Positions 50,428-60,338 are shown, counted from the first letter of the stretch. The stretch: DNA of 64,000 nt from Chordicoccus furentiruminis (GCF_019355395.1 NZ_CP048829.1:124001-188000), one strand, 5' to 3'. The notes: generated from the letters alone by a model not told the origin. Numbers and translations are program-made.

Positions 50428-51459
50428 TCATGAAAACTGATTCAGGAAGCGGATATCGTTCTCATAGAGCAGACGCATATCGTCGATCTCGTACTTCAGG
50501 AGCGCGATCCGCTCAAGGCCCACGCCGAAGGCAAACCCGCCGTACTCTTCCGGATCGAGGCCGCACATCTCAAGCACATGGGGATGGACCATCCCGCAGC
50601 CGAGGATCTCGATCCAGCCCTCGCCCTTGCAGAAGCGGCAGCCCTTTCCGCCGCACTTGAAGCACGACACGTCCATCTCGGCGGAAGGTTCCGTGAACGG
50701 GAAATGATGCGGGCGGAACTTCGTCTTCGTGTCCGGACCGAACAGCTCTTTCGCGAATACGTCCAGCGTTCCTTTCAGATCCGCGAAGGTGATGTCCTTG
50801 TCGATCACAAGTCCCTCGATCTGATGGAAGGAGGGAGAATGCGTGGCGTCGACTTCATCCGCGCGGAACACGCGCCCCGGCGAGATCATCCGGATCGGCA
50901 GTTTTCCCTGTTCCATGATTCTTGCCTGTACCGGCGATGTCTGCGTGCGGAGCAGGATGTCGTCCGTGATATAGAAGGTATCCTGCTCATCCTTTGCCGG
51001 ATGGTTCGCCGGGATATTGAGCTTTGTGAAATTGTACTCGTCGTATTCGATTTCCGGACCTTCGATCACCTCATAGCCCATTCCGACAAAGATTCTCTCG
51101 ACTTCCTCAAGCGCGATCGTATTCGGATGACGGTGTCCCATCTTCTGCTTCTTCGCGGGAAGCGTCACATCGATGGTCTCGGAGGCAAGGCGTGCGTTCA
51201 GCCGCTCCGCCTCGAGACGGGCTTTTGTCTCCTCCAGACGCGCCTCGATATGAGCGCGTGCGTCATTCACCCATTTTCCGACCATCGGACGCTCTTCCTT
51301 CGGCACGTCCTTCATTCCTTTCAGGACCTGGGTCAGCGTGCCTTTCTTTCCGAGTACGGCGACACGGATTTCATTGAGACGCTCCATCGCGTCGGCACGG
51401 CCGATTTCCTCTGCCGCCTTCTCCTCAATCTCCCGAACCTTGTTCTCTGTCTCACTCAT
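50428..51459 (-). CDS. pheS: Phenylalanine--tRNA ligase alpha subunit
   Basis: 343 aa catalytic subunit. A coiled-coil N-terminus precedes KQKMGHRHPNTIALEEVERIFVGMGYEV, motif 2 VFRADEVDATHSPSFHQIEGLVID, the Cys-rich stretch CFKCGGKGCRFCKGEGWIEILGCGMVHP and motif 3 FAFGVGLERIALLKY. The start overlaps the BrkB-family gene by 8 bases. I see no T-box leader; its upstream DNA is coding. Confidence 0.97.
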   Translation of the reverse strand: MSETENKVREIEEKAAEEIGRADAMERLNEIRVAVLGKKGTLTQVLKGMKDVPKEERPMVGKWVNDARAHIEARLEETKARLEAERLNARLASETIDVTLPAKKQKMGHRHPNTIALEEVERIFVGMGYEVIEGPEIEYDEYNFTKLNIPANHPAKDEQDTFYITDDILLRTQTSPVQARIMEQGKLPIRMISPGRVFRADEVDATHSPSFHQIEGLVIDKDITFADLKGTLDVFAKELFGPDTKTKFRPHHFPFTEPSAEMDVSCFKCGGKGCRFCKGEGWIEILGCGMVHPHVLEMCGLDPEEYGGFAFGVGLERIALLKYEIDDMRLLYENDIRFLNQFS

Positions 51460-52552
51460 GTCTGTCCTCCCTGTCAGGCTGGCTGACTTGCTGATTCATT
51501 TCACTGAAACGGCTGTAGAAATCCGGCTGCTCCTCCGGAGGCCTCGCGGCGCGGGCTGCATGCCCCTCATCATACCATGGAATCACAATATCAGACGGCT
51601 GACGCGAGGGCAGTGTCTCACCGTCGCCGTCCCGGATCGGTTTCCAGACGGAATGCTCGTCCAGCTCGTTTTCGATTGCCTGCTGCCTTCTCGCGGACGC
51701 GTCCCTCATGACCCCGATGGTGCTCACGATCACGTTTTCCTCCGGATCCTCGTATATCACCCGGTTCAGCTCCGCGCCGAACAGCAGGAAGTAACAGCAG
51801 AAATACAGCCAGATCATGGCCAGCACAACGCCGGTCAGACTTCCGTAGATACTGCTGAAATTCTGATTGTGCTCATAGTAGATGGACATCAGATAGGAAA
51901 AGAACATCCACACGGTGGACACGATCAGAGCTCCCGGGAACTGGCTGCGGAACGTATAGTGGCAGTTCGGCAGGAACTTGTAGATAAAGAGAAAAACGAT
52001 GATCAGTCCGAAGTAACCGGCCAGCGAGCGAAAGCGGAACAGGAACCGGTACACCTCATCGAAGCCGGGGGCCGAACGGATCAGCCAGCTCCGGATCCCC
52101 GGTCCGAAAATCGAAAGCAGGAGCGCCGCCATCACGAACAGCATGAAGAAGACGACATAGAGCATGGATCGGACACGGAGAAAAAACCATCCTCTCGTTT
52201 CCTTCGCCTTACTGATCACATTGAGCCCGTTGCTCAGCGCGTGAAAGACTTTCGCGGCTGACCAGATCAGGATCAGGACCGAGAGCGGAACGATGACATA
52301 CGAGTTGGACTGAGCCTCATGGATAATCGTCATCACGTACTCCTTGAGGCCGGACGGGACGATTGCGAGAAGAGAGGCGGTCAGGCCGGAAACATCGGCG
52401 TGCTCGCTTCTGGCCGCCGCCATGATGATCATGAAGAACGGGACGAAGGAAATCATAAGAAAATAGGCGCACGTTGCTGCATATGCGCCCATGTGATCAT
52501 CCTGCATCCGTTTTCCGAATGAGTTGAATATCTTCAGAACATCCCTGATCAT
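51452..52552 (-). CDS. YihY/BrkB family inner membrane protein
   Basis: 366 aa with six or so membrane segments. Family marks: GAYAATCAYFLMISFVPFFMII, LSVLILIWSAAKVFHALSNGLNVI, and PNCHYTFRSQFPGALIVSTVWMFFSYLMSIYYEHN then YGSLTGVVLAMIWLYFCCYFLLFGAELN. The C-terminal about 75 residues are hydrophilic. Function is unresolved; older annotation as RNase BN is wrong for this family. It sits 18 bases after galM and overlaps pheS. Confidence 0.9.
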   Translation of the reverse strand: MIRDVLKIFNSFGKRMQDDHMGAYAATCAYFLMISFVPFFMIIMAAARSEHADVSGLTASLLAIVPSGLKEYVMTIIHEAQSNSYVIVPLSVLILIWSAAKVFHALSNGLNVISKAKETRGWFFLRVRSMLYVVFFMLFVMAALLLSIFGPGIRSWLIRSAPGFDEVYRFLFRFRSLAGYFGLIIVFLFIYKFLPNCHYTFRSQFPGALIVSTVWMFFSYLMSIYYEHNQNFSSIYGSLTGVVLAMIWLYFCCYFLLFGAELNRVIYEDPEENVIVSTIGVMRDASARRQQAIENELDEHSVWKPIRDGDGETLPSRQPSDIVIPWYDEGHAARAARPPEEQPDFYSRFSEMNQQVSQPDREDRHE

Positions 52553-52570
52553 CGAATCTGCATCCGTCCC

Positions 52571-53620
52571 TTACTCCACGGTGCTGAACGTGTAGCACGT
52601 CGTCGTGCTGTACCTTTCTCCGGCCTCGAGCCGGGGGCTCTCGAAGGCGAGCACATTGACCGCGTTCGGGAAGTGCTGGGTTTCAAGCGCGAAGCCTTCC
52701 CGGCGTCCGTAGACGTGTCCGTGCTTGCCTGCCGGACCGGAGATGAAGTTGCCCGCGTAGAACTGCAGGCCCGGCTGGTCCGTCATCACGCTCATCCGGA
52801 TACCGCTCTTTTCCGACCAGGCTTCGGCCACGGTTCTGAGTCCGGACCCGTTCAGAGCAAAGTTGTGGTCATAGCCGCCGGTATGCTCCAGCTGCTCGCT
52901 GACCGTCCCGGCATCCCGGCCGATCGGCTTCGCCCTGCGGAAATCGAATGGTGTGCCGTCGACGCGCTCGACCGTCCCGTATGGAATCGAATACTCGTCG
53001 ACCGGCGTGTATCCGTCAGCGTCGATCATCAGCATCGTGTCCATGATCGTGCCGCTCCCCTCACCGTCAAGGTTGAAGTAGCTGTGGTTCGTCATATTGA
53101 CCACCGTGCTTCGGTCGGCGGATCCCTCATAGTGGATCTTCACTTTATTCTGCTCAGTGAGCATGTAGGTGACGGAGACGCGAAACTCGCCCGGGAACCC
53201 CTGATCGCCGTCCGGAGAGACCAGAGAGAAGGTCACACAGCCGTTCTTCTCGTCCGTCTTCGCCTTCCACATCCGGAACTCGTAGCCATCCGGCCCGCTG
53301 TGCAGATTGTTCCGGTTCTTCTCGTTCTTCGCAAGCTGATATTCCACGCCGTCCAGCGTGAAGCTGCCACCCTCAATCCGGTTCCCGTAGCGTCCGATGG
53401 TCGCGCCGAAGTGAGGCGGATTCTGCTCATAATCTCTGACCTTGTCATATCCGAGAGCCACATCCGTCAGCCTGCCGCTCCGATCCGGAACGACAACGTC
53501 CACCAGAACCGCGCCGTAATCGATCACCCGGATCGACGCGCCGCCCCGGTTCGTCACGCGATACGCCGTGACACGTTGTCCGTCAGCTGTTGTGCCAAAG
53601 TCAGAACTTTCGATTTTCAT
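52571..53620 (-). CDS. galM: Aldose 1-epimerase (galactose mutarotase)
   Basis: 349 aa beta-sandwich enzyme interconverting alpha and beta galactose or glucose. Active-site pieces: GRYGNRIEGGSFTLDG, the His of TNHSYFNLDGEGSG, GYDHNFAL, and the catalytic Glu in FALETQHFPNAVN. No Leloir genes are adjacent. The transcript probably begins about 205 bases upstream, giving a long leader. Confidence 0.94.
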   Translation of the reverse strand: MKIESSDFGTTADGQRVTAYRVTNRGGASIRVIDYGAVLVDVVVPDRSGRLTDVALGYDKVRDYEQNPPHFGATIGRYGNRIEGGSFTLDGVEYQLAKNEKNRNNLHSGPDGYEFRMWKAKTDEKNGCVTFSLVSPDGDQGFPGEFRVSVTYMLTEQNKVKIHYEGSADRSTVVNMTNHSYFNLDGEGSGTIMDTMLMIDADGYTPVDEYSIPYGTVERVDGTPFDFRRAKPIGRDAGTVSEQLEHTGGYDHNFALNGSGLRTVAEAWSEKSGIRMSVMTDQPGLQFYAGNFISGPAGKHGHVYGRREGFALETQHFPNAVNVLAFESPRLEAGERYSTTTCYTFSTVE

Positions 53621-53880
53621 TTTTCCGCTTTCTTTTCCTTTTCTGTCTTAATAGGGATTCCGTTCCGGCAGCCCGGAACAGCAAAACCCGGAATGCCGTT
53701 CCTGTCGGACTGACACCTGTCCAGCGTCAGGTGGGCGACCGCAGACCGTTCTCTGTCTTCCTCCGTTCACGTGAGGCCTGACATCAAGACGGACGATGTA
53801 GGAAGCCCCGGATTTCATTTGCAGGTTCAGCATAATAGCAGGGGATCGCACATTCCAGGTCTGGTACAGATTATAAACGA
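53621..53880 (-). other. Intergenic region: long leader of galM
   Basis: An extended -10 (TGC-TATTAT at 53832-53837, minus strand) implies a leader of about 205 bases with several small GC-rich hairpins. I see no coding frame with support and recognise no riboswitch class. Confidence 0.4.
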
Positions 53881-55272
53881 TTACAGGAATCCGGTCAATT
53901 CGGTGTACAGATCTTTTGCGTAGGAATCCGTCATGCCGCAGACCGTATCCGCCGCCATCTGGATTCTGGCGTAGAGCACCTCCGCGTCGTCCGCGTCCGC
54001 CGACGCTCTTCTGCAGACACGTGCGTAGTTCTCCGGTATCAGCGAGAGATACTTCTCCTCCATGAGGCCCGGCCTGTCCTCATCGAAGACGAGTGCGGCC
54101 GGAACGAGATGATCCAGAAGAAACGTGAGAATCCGGTTGGCGGCGATCTCGGTCTTATAGATCGACATCGACGTGAACGCGTAGTCATAGGCAACAGACT
54201 TAAGCGCCGCAAGGAGCGTGCCGGCGGGTTTCGCCGAGAGAAGCTCTTTTCCGAAGCGTCCCTCCATCAGCGCGTCATAGTGGGCGATGAAACTGTTCGC
54301 CGCTGCGGTCACCAGCCCGTCCTGCATCTCCCTGAGCCAGCTCCGGATCGCGGCCTCCTCCGGTCTCACCGCACCCGAAAGACGGGCCAGATCAAAGAGA
54401 TCGGAAAGCCTTGCCCGCCACAGTGCCGGCACGCCCCGTTCCCTCAGCTCATGCGTAAAGGTCGGAAAATCAAAAAAGCCTTTCCGGAATGCATCCTCGA
54501 TGTCCGCTGTGGCGTAGGCGATGTCATCCGCCGCTTCGAGAATAAAGGCCAGAGGATTGCGTTTTCCTCCGGCTCCCGTCTCCGCCTCAACCGCCTCGAA
54601 CAGCTCCTTCTCGGAATAAAAATAGCCGAACTTCCTCCGGGCTGCGCATCCGGAAGCCGGATCCGCCTCGACGGAGGACACCGGATACTTGATCACAGCG
54701 CCCAGCAGACCGAAGGTCAGGTTCAGCCCGTCCTGATGCACCGGATAATCCAGCTTTGATACCAGTCTCAGTCCCTGCGCGTTCCCTTCGAAGCCGCAGA
54801 AATCGCTTTTCATCTGGGGTGTCATCAGGTCGGCTGCCGGCTTTCCGCGAAAACGAAGGGCCGGCAGATTGCTGCGGAACCACTCCCGGATCGAATCCTC
54901 TCCGAAATGGCCGAAAGGCGGGTTCCCGATATCGTGAACCAGTCCCGCGCATTCCAGCACGAGACTCAGATCCGCCTTCATCCCGGCGTCAAATGACGGA
55001 TCCAGCCGGTCGCGCAGAATCGCCGATCCGATGTTTGCGCCCAGTGACCGGCCGATGGAGGCGGCTTCCAGCGAATGTGTCAGCCGCGTGCGGATAAAAT
55101 CGCTCTTATCCAGCGGAAAAACCTGAGTTTTATCCTGGAGGCGCCGGAAGGAAGCGCTCACGATGATCCGGTGATAGTCTTTTTCAAACTCCGTCCTCAG
55201 ATCCTGTCCCGTCCGTCCGGACGGTGTCCGGCCCGGCCTTTTTTCAGATAACAGTTCCCTCCAGTTCATCAT
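53881..55272 (-). CDS. dgt: Deoxyguanosinetriphosphate triphosphohydrolase family protein
   Basis: 463 aa HD-domain enzyme hydrolysing dNTPs to nucleoside and triphosphate. Motifs: FRRLQDKTQVFPL, RTRLTHSLEAASIGRSLG supplying the first His, AGLVHDIGNPPFGHFGE as the HD pair, and LEAADDIAYATADIEDAF as the final Asp. The nucleotide preference is unknown. It follows thrC by 22 bases, without an obvious metabolic link. Confidence 0.93.
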   Translation of the reverse strand: MMNWRELLSEKRPGRTPSGRTGQDLRTEFEKDYHRIIVSASFRRLQDKTQVFPLDKSDFIRTRLTHSLEAASIGRSLGANIGSAILRDRLDPSFDAGMKADLSLVLECAGLVHDIGNPPFGHFGEDSIREWFRSNLPALRFRGKPAADLMTPQMKSDFCGFEGNAQGLRLVSKLDYPVHQDGLNLTFGLLGAVIKYPVSSVEADPASGCAARRKFGYFYSEKELFEAVEAETGAGGKRNPLAFILEAADDIAYATADIEDAFRKGFFDFPTFTHELRERGVPALWRARLSDLFDLARLSGAVRPEEAAIRSWLREMQDGLVTAAANSFIAHYDALMEGRFGKELLSAKPAGTLLAALKSVAYDYAFTSMSIYKTEIAANRILTFLLDHLVPAALVFDEDRPGLMEEKYLSLIPENYARVCRRASADADDAEVLYARIQMAADTVCGMTDSYAKDLYTELTGFL

Positions 55273-55294
55273 TCCGCTCTCCCCGAGATATGAC

Positions 55295-56788
55295 TCAGCC
55301 GCGGACGCCGAGAATCCGCTCCACTTCCGCGGGCATGTCCTTCACATCGCAGACCGTTCTGTGACGGACCGGTGCGGTACGGATATCCGTGATCGCTGCA
55401 GGTTCCTTCACGCCGGAAAGCTCCGACAGAAGGTCGATCAGAGCAAAATCATCCAGTCCATTCGCCTTTTCCGGCGCGATGGCTCCGACCACACTGCCTG
55501 CAAACTTGAACGGACTGGCCGTTGAAGCGATCACCGTCGGCGTCTCATCTCCGGTCTCCTCCCGATAGCACCGGTACACCGCGTTGGCGATGCCGGTATG
55601 GGTGTCGATCACATAGCCGGTCTTCTCGTAAAGAGCGCGGATCCCCGCGAAATTCTCTTCCTCCGTGGCGAATCCGCCGCGGAAATCGGTCAGCTTCGCC
55701 CGCATATCGTCGGTGATGCTGTAGTCTCCGTCTCTGGCCAGCCGCTCCATGAAGCCGCGGCAGCGGTCCGGATCGTCGCCGGAGATGTGGTAAATCAGCC
55801 GCTCCAGATTGCTGGAGATCAGGATGTCCATGGAAGGAGACGAGGTCAGGATGAACTCCCTGCGGCGGTCATACTCGCCGGTAGCGAAGAAATCTGCCAG
55901 CACCCTGTTCGTGTTGGAGGCGCAGATCAGGCGGTTCACCGGGAGACCCATCCTTTTGGCGTAATACGCGGCCAGAATATTTCCGAAATTGCCGGTCGGC
56001 ACCGTGATGTTGATCTTCTCCCCTTCATGTATGTTTCCGGAGGAGAGCAGCTGGCAGTAGGCGTAGACATAGTAGACAATCTGCGGCACCAGCCGTCCGA
56101 TGTTGATGGAATTCGCGGAGGAGAAACGGAAGCCGGCCCTGCCGATCCGTTCTTCCATCTCCCGGTCATTGAACATCCGCTTCACAGCGCTCTGGGCATC
56201 GTCGAAGTTGCCGTTGATCGCGATGACATGCGTGTTGGATCCGCGCTGCGTCACCATCTGCTTCTCCTGGATATGCGATACGCCGTCCTTCGGATAGAAC
56301 ACAATGATCTCCGTGCCCGGCACGTCCGCGAACCCTGCCATCGCCGCCTTGCCCGTGTCGCCGGACGTCGCCGTCAGAATCACGATCTTCTTATCCTCAC
56401 CGTTTTTCCTGGCGGCCGTCGTCATCAGATACGGAAGAATCGAAAGCGCCATATCCTTGAACGCGATCGTTGACCCGTGGTACAGCTCCAGATACCAGGC
56501 TCCATCCTTCTCCGTAAGCGGCGCGATCAGCGGCGTATCGAACTTGCTGTCATAGGCCCCTCGGATGCAGGCGCGCAGTTCATCCTCCGTGAAGTCCGTG
56601 AGGAACCGGCTCATCACCCGGCAGGCAATCTCCTGATAGGAAAGAGACGCCAGCTCTGACAGGGATCCGGGCAGCGAAGGAATCTCCGTCGGAACAAAAA
56701 GGCCTCCGTCTTCGCTCAGGCCCTGCAGGATCGCCTCCGACGCTGTGACATACGTATTGCTTCTCGTGCTTCTGTATCTGATGTCCAT
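55295..56788 (-). CDS. thrC: Threonine synthase
   Basis: 497 aa PLP enzyme, fold type II, converting O-phosphohomoserine to Thr. N-terminal LQGLSEDGGLFVPTEIP; PLP Lys111 in YHGSTIAFKDMALS; TATSGDTGKAAMAGFAD; NSINIGRLVPQIVYYVYAY; VPTGNFGNILAAYYAKRMGLP. Length matches the long bacterial/yeast-type ThrC. AAGGAG precedes ATG. It lies 28 bases after leuA. Confidence 0.96.
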   Translation of the reverse strand: MDIRYRSTRSNTYVTASEAILQGLSEDGGLFVPTEIPSLPGSLSELASLSYQEIACRVMSRFLTDFTEDELRACIRGAYDSKFDTPLIAPLTEKDGAWYLELYHGSTIAFKDMALSILPYLMTTAARKNGEDKKIVILTATSGDTGKAAMAGFADVPGTEIIVFYPKDGVSHIQEKQMVTQRGSNTHVIAINGNFDDAQSAVKRMFNDREMEERIGRAGFRFSSANSINIGRLVPQIVYYVYAYCQLLSSGNIHEGEKINITVPTGNFGNILAAYYAKRMGLPVNRLICASNTNRVLADFFATGEYDRRREFILTSSPSMDILISSNLERLIYHISGDDPDRCRGFMERLARDGDYSITDDMRAKLTDFRGGFATEEENFAGIRALYEKTGYVIDTHTGIANAVYRCYREETGDETPTVIASTASPFKFAGSVVGAIAPEKANGLDDFALIDLLSELSGVKEPAAITDIRTAPVRHRTVCDVKDMPAEVERILGVRG

Positions 56789-56816
56789 CTGTGTCCGCTC
56801 CTTTATTCCATATGGA

Positions 56817-58472
56817 TCATTTATTATTGACTGCCGTTACCAGCGCGTCAATGGAAGCCCGGATGATATCCGGATCCAGTCCCGCGCCCCAGGTCATCGT
56901 GCCGTCTGGCCAGCTGAGGCCCACATACGCGATCGCCCGGGAAGAGGAACTCTTCTCCAATGCATGCTCCGTGTAGACATCGAGAGCGTAGTCCAGATGA
57001 TACGCCTCCTTCAGCGCGTTGCTGACCGCGTCGAGACGGCCGTTTCCTGTCGCCATCGTGACCACCGGCTCCTCGTCGTTGATCGAAGATGTGACATGCG
57101 CCGTGATGCCGTCCTTCTGCTCGAAATGCACCTCGTTCACATGGATCGGCGCCGTCAGGCCCTCAAACTCATCCTTGAAGATCTCGAAGATCTCTTCCGG
57201 CGTCAGCTCCTCATGCTTCCTGTCTGAGACCGCCTTGCAGGCGTAGCCCATGGCCTCCTTCATCTTCTTCGGCAGCATCAGGCCGAAGCGGTTTTCGAGA
57301 ATGTAGCCCACGCCGCCCTTTCCGGACTGGCTGTTGATCCGGATGACATCCGCGTCGTAGTTGCGGCCCACATCGGTCGGATCGATCGGAAGGTACGGAA
57401 CCGTCCAGTGATCCGGATCACGCTCCTCGCGCCATTTCATACCCTTCGCGATCGCGTCCTGATGCGATCCGGAGAACGCCGCGAAGACCAGCTGTCCGGC
57501 GTACGGGGACCGCTCATAGACGTTCATGCCGGTGCACTGCTCATAGGTTTCGGTGATCTTCGGCATATTGCCAAGATCAAGCTTCGGGTCGACGCCCTGG
57601 GAGTACAGATTCATCGCCAGCGTGATGATGTCGACGTTTCCGGTGCGCTCGCCGTTGCCGAACAGCGTCCCCTCCACACGATCCGCGCCGGCAAGAAGGC
57701 CCATCTCGGTGTCCGCCACGCCGCAGCCGCGGTCATTGTGCGGATGAAGCGAAAGGACCACGCTGTCCCGGTACGAAAGATGCCGGTTCATGTATTCCAC
57801 CTGCTGGGCGAACACATGGGGCATTGACAGCTCCACCGTCACCGGCAGATTGATGATCGCTTTCCGCTCCGGCGTCGGCTTCCATACATCAAGCACCGCG
57901 TTGCAGACCTCCAGCGCGTAGGACGGTTCTGTTCCGGTGAAGCTCTCCGGGCTGTACTCAAAACGAAGATCCTGATCCGATTCCGCCGCCAGCTCGGCGA
58001 GCAGCGCTGCACCGTCAACCGCGATCTTCTGGATATCCGCCTTGGATTTTCTGAACACCTGCTGGCGCTGTGCCACAGACGTGGAGTTATACACATGCAC
58101 GATCGCGTGCGGCGCGCCCTTGATCGCCTCGAACGTCCGGCGGATGATGTGCTCCCTTGCCTGCGTCAGCACCTGAATCGTCACATCATCCGGAATCAGA
58201 TTCCGTTCGATCAGCGTCCGGCAGAGAACATACTCCGTCTCCGAAGCGGCGGGAAATCCGATCTCGATTTCCTTGAAGCCAAGCTGGATCAGAAGCTGAT
58301 AGAAGGCGAGTTTCTGCTCGAGGCTCATCGGAACCACAAGCGACTGATTACCGTCTCTCAGATCCACGCTGCACCAGATCGGTGCCTCATCGATATGGTC
58401 CTTCTTCACCCAGTCGAAGCAGGGTTCCGGCGGAAGCACATACTGTCTCTGATACTTTCTGTAGTCAAACAT
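56817..58472 (-). CDS. leuA: 2-isopropylmalate synthase
   Basis: 551 aa, first committed step of Leu synthesis. DRE-TIM core: [73 protein letters not shown] with the metal ligands. The C-terminal LeuA-dimer allosteric domain carries [14 protein letters not shown] and [20 protein letters not shown]. It corresponds to the long LeuA2 type that starts with a [12 protein letters not shown] segment. Gene order leuA-thrC-dgt is compact. Confidence 0.95.
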   Translation of the reverse strand: MFDYRKYQRQYVLPPEPCFDWVKKDHIDEAPIWCSVDLRDGNQSLVVPMSLEQKLAFYQLLIQLGFKEIEIGFPAASETEYVLCRTLIERNLIPDDVTIQVLTQAREHIIRRTFEAIKGAPHAIVHVYNSTSVAQRQQVFRKSKADIQKIAVDGAALLAELAAESDQDLRFEYSPESFTGTEPSYALEVCNAVLDVWKPTPERKAIINLPVTVELSMPHVFAQQVEYMNRHLSYRDSVVLSLHPHNDRGCGVADTEMGLLAGADRVEGTLFGNGERTGNVDIITLAMNLYSQGVDPKLDLGNMPKITETYEQCTGMNVYERSPYAGQLVFAAFSGSHQDAIAKGMKWREERDPDHWTVPYLPIDPTDVGRNYDADVIRINSQSGKGGVGYILENRFGLMLPKKMKEAMGYACKAVSDRKHEELTPEEIFEIFKDEFEGLTAPIHVNEVHFEQKDGITAHVTSSINDEEPVVTMATGNGRLDAVSNALKEAYHLDYALDVYTEHALEKSSSSRAIAYVGLSWPDGTMTWGAGLDPDIIRASIDALVTAVNNK

Positions 58473-58496
58473 GTTCCATCTACTTCCTTTCCAGTT

Positions 58497-59915
58497 TTAT
58501 TTTGCGCCGCGGTGACTGAACAGTACGCCTACGGTCTGAAGCAGAATCTTCAGATCCAGCGTCAATGACCAGTTGTCTATATATTCCAGATCCAGTCTCA
58601 CCACTTCATCGAAGTCCGTGATGTCCGATCGACCGCTCACCTGCCACATGCCCGTAAGTCCCGGCGTCATGCTGATCCGCCGGCGGTAATGCTCATTGTA
58701 CTGCTCGAATTCCTTTTCAGTCGGAGGCCTTGTTCCGACCAGCGACATATCACCCTTCAGAACATTCAGGAACTGGGGAAACTCATCAAGAGATGTCTTT
58801 CTGAGGAATGCCCCCACCTTCGTGACGCGCGGGTCGTCCTCCATCTTGAACATAAGCCCGTTCATCTCGTTCTGCTTCAGCAGGTCCTTCTTGCGTGCCT
58901 CCGCGTCCTGATACATCGAGCGGAATTTGTAAATCCGGAACCGCCGCCCGTTCTTTCCCACTCTCGTCTGGGAAAAGAAAACCGGACCCGGAGAATCCAG
59001 TTTGATCGCCGGCGCGATGAACAGCGTCAGAATGCCGGTGACCGCAAGCCCGACGATGCCTCCGAGAATATCGAAAAAGCGTTTCACGAGCAGTTTCTTC
59101 TGACTGACCAGCGTCTTCTGGTAGGTGATGACGGAATAGGTTCCGTAGCTTCCCACATGGCTGGCCGCCGCCCCGATATTCGGCAGCTCCAGATTGTAAT
59201 GACAGGTAACGCCCATCTCCTCGAATCCGAGAATCATCTGTCTGAGCTTCCGCTGGGAAATATCCGGCGTGTTGATGAAAACTTCGTCGAACGGTGTCTG
59301 AACCAGCACCTCGGTGAGGTCCCTGATCCCCGGCAGAACTGGGACGCCTTTTACCGTCTCTTCACTCCCCCCGGCGGGCTCATCGACCGCATAGGCCGCC
59401 GCCACGACCTGCGTGCTGACTCCCATTGTCCGACGGATCCGGTCGATCGTCTCCTCCATCAGCTCAGGCTCCGCGATAACCAGAATCTTGCTGACGGTCT
59501 TCTCTCCCTGCAGAAAGACCCGCAGGACTTTCTTCACGAGCACATGCGACACAAACATCAGCGCGAGGTTAATCAGCAGAAATCGTCCGACCAGCAGCCG
59601 GGATACCAGAAAGTATGTATGGGTCAGGAAAACGTAAACGCCGAGCACGACCAGCATCGTCGCATTATATTTGAGAACGGCTGAGAATTCCTTCAGCGTG
59701 CCCCGGACAAGATAATCGTGGTTCCAGTCGAGAAAGAAGTTGTAGGCGAAACAGAACAGAATAAAAAGAATGATCAGCTGATTGGCCGCAAAATTGCGGA
59801 AGCGGAAATCCGTCCCGTACCGGATCGCTTTTGAGATCCTGTAGGAGACAATGATGCACACCAGGTCGAGCAGCCAGATGCCGTAGGTCTGTATCATTCT
59901 GTACTTCGAATTCAC
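58497..59915 (-). CDS. Polyprenyl-phosphate sugar-1-phosphate transferase (exopolysaccharide initiator)
   Basis: About 472 aa. Four N-terminal membrane segments, a Rossmann-like central domain (KILVIAEPELMEETIDRIRR), a fifth membrane segment, then the bacterial sugar transferase domain: KRFFDILGGIVGL, RVGKNGRRFRIYKFRSM, LRKTSLDEFPQFLNVLKGDMSLVGTRPP, TPGLTGMWQVSGRSD. It transfers hexose-1-phosphate to undecaprenyl phosphate. The open frame reaches 60092, but a promoter -10 overlaps the upstream ATG, and GGAGG lies 11 bases before GTG 59915, so I start there. No other polysaccharide genes adjoin it. Confidence 0.9.
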   Translation of the reverse strand: MNSKYRMIQTYGIWLLDLVCIIVSYRISKAIRYGTDFRFRNFAANQLIILFILFCFAYNFFLDWNHDYLVRGTLKEFSAVLKYNATMLVVLGVYVFLTHTYFLVSRLLVGRFLLINLALMFVSHVLVKKVLRVFLQGEKTVSKILVIAEPELMEETIDRIRRTMGVSTQVVAAAYAVDEPAGGSEETVKGVPVLPGIRDLTEVLVQTPFDEVFINTPDISQRKLRQMILGFEEMGVTCHYNLELPNIGAAASHVGSYGTYSVITYQKTLVSQKKLLVKRFFDILGGIVGLAVTGILTLFIAPAIKLDSPGPVFFSQTRVGKNGRRFRIYKFRSMYQDAEARKKDLLKQNEMNGLMFKMEDDPRVTKVGAFLRKTSLDEFPQFLNVLKGDMSLVGTRPPTEKEFEQYNEHYRRRISMTPGLTGMWQVSGRSDITDFDEVVRLDLEYIDNWSLTLDLKILLQTVGVLFSHRGAK

Positions 59916-60063
59916 GGATCGGATTTCCTCCAGTATGATTTTCAGCAGCTTTTGTTTTTTGCATGTACAAACAGCTGAACGTTTTTGACTGACAGTTCCT
60001 CTCTGATTGCGTAAGGCTGTGTATGAATTGTGTTCTGACGAAGAGTACGGAATCAGTGTGACC

Positions 60064-60092
60064 ATCTTACCGCAACTTGTCGGGAAATGCAA
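60064..60092 (-). promoter_or_regulatory. Promoter of the sugar transferase (possibly through leuA-thrC-dgt)
   Basis: Minus strand -35 TTGCAT (60087-60092), 17-base spacer, -10 TAAGAT (60064-60069). The -10 overlaps the in-frame ATG that a naive start call would use. The leader is about 140 bases. Confidence 0.7.
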
Positions 60093-60110
60093 AGGCTATA
60101 TATGAGGCAT

Positions 60111-60150
60111 GCCTGCTCCGCAGGCACTCATCGCGGCTGTCGCCGCATAC
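60111..60150 (+). repeat. 40-bp direct repeat, copy 1
   Basis: Begins with the palindrome GCCTGCTCCGCAGGC and ends CGCGGCTGTCGCCGCATAC. Matches copy 2 at 38 of 40 positions. Confidence 0.85.
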
Positions 60151-60170
60151 ATTAATGCCCCTCGCGGAAA

Positions 60171-60301
60171 CTGCGAGCCACGCATTCGTGCCTGCTCCGC
60201 AGGCACGAATCGCGGCTGTCGCCGCATACGTTTGAACGGAAGCGCCTGCCCTTGTGCAAGCACAGGCAGGCGCTTCCGCCCAAACGTGCGTGGCTCGTAG
60301 C
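60171..60301. repeat. Nested long inverted repeats beside tRNA-Glu
   Basis: Outer arms 60171-60184 and 60287-60300 (around GAGCCACGCA) pair at 13 of 14 positions. Inside them lies a hairpin at 60228-60287: ACGTTTG with CAAACGT, then GGAAGCGCCTGCC with GGCAGGCGCTTCC, then TGTG with CACA. It lies in the 428-base gap that holds the 40-bp repeats, with no T-run of its own. Confidence 0.8.
60190..60229 (+). repeat. 40-bp direct repeat, copy 2
   Basis: Same element, offset 79 bases from copy 1. The only differences are two adjacent bases (TC versus GA at element positions 18-19). Confidence 0.85.
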
Positions 60302-60308
60302 TTACGCG

Positions 60309-60338
60309 CAAAAAAAGACTCAGCTTCCGCTGAGTCTT
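60309..60338 (-). terminator. Rho-independent terminator of tRNA-Glu
   Basis: Minus strand stem AAGACTCAGC / GCTGAGTCTT, loop GGAA, then TTTTTTT; five bases past the tRNA 3' end. Confidence 0.92.

Noticed and set aside
53648-53851. 67-aa open frame upstream of galM
   Set aside because: No ribosome-binding site, no recognisable sequence, and it lies in the predicted galM leader.
60111-60229. CRISPR-like repeat-spacer pattern from the 40-bp repeats
   Set aside because: Only two copies, a single 39-base interval, no further units and no cas genes in the window.
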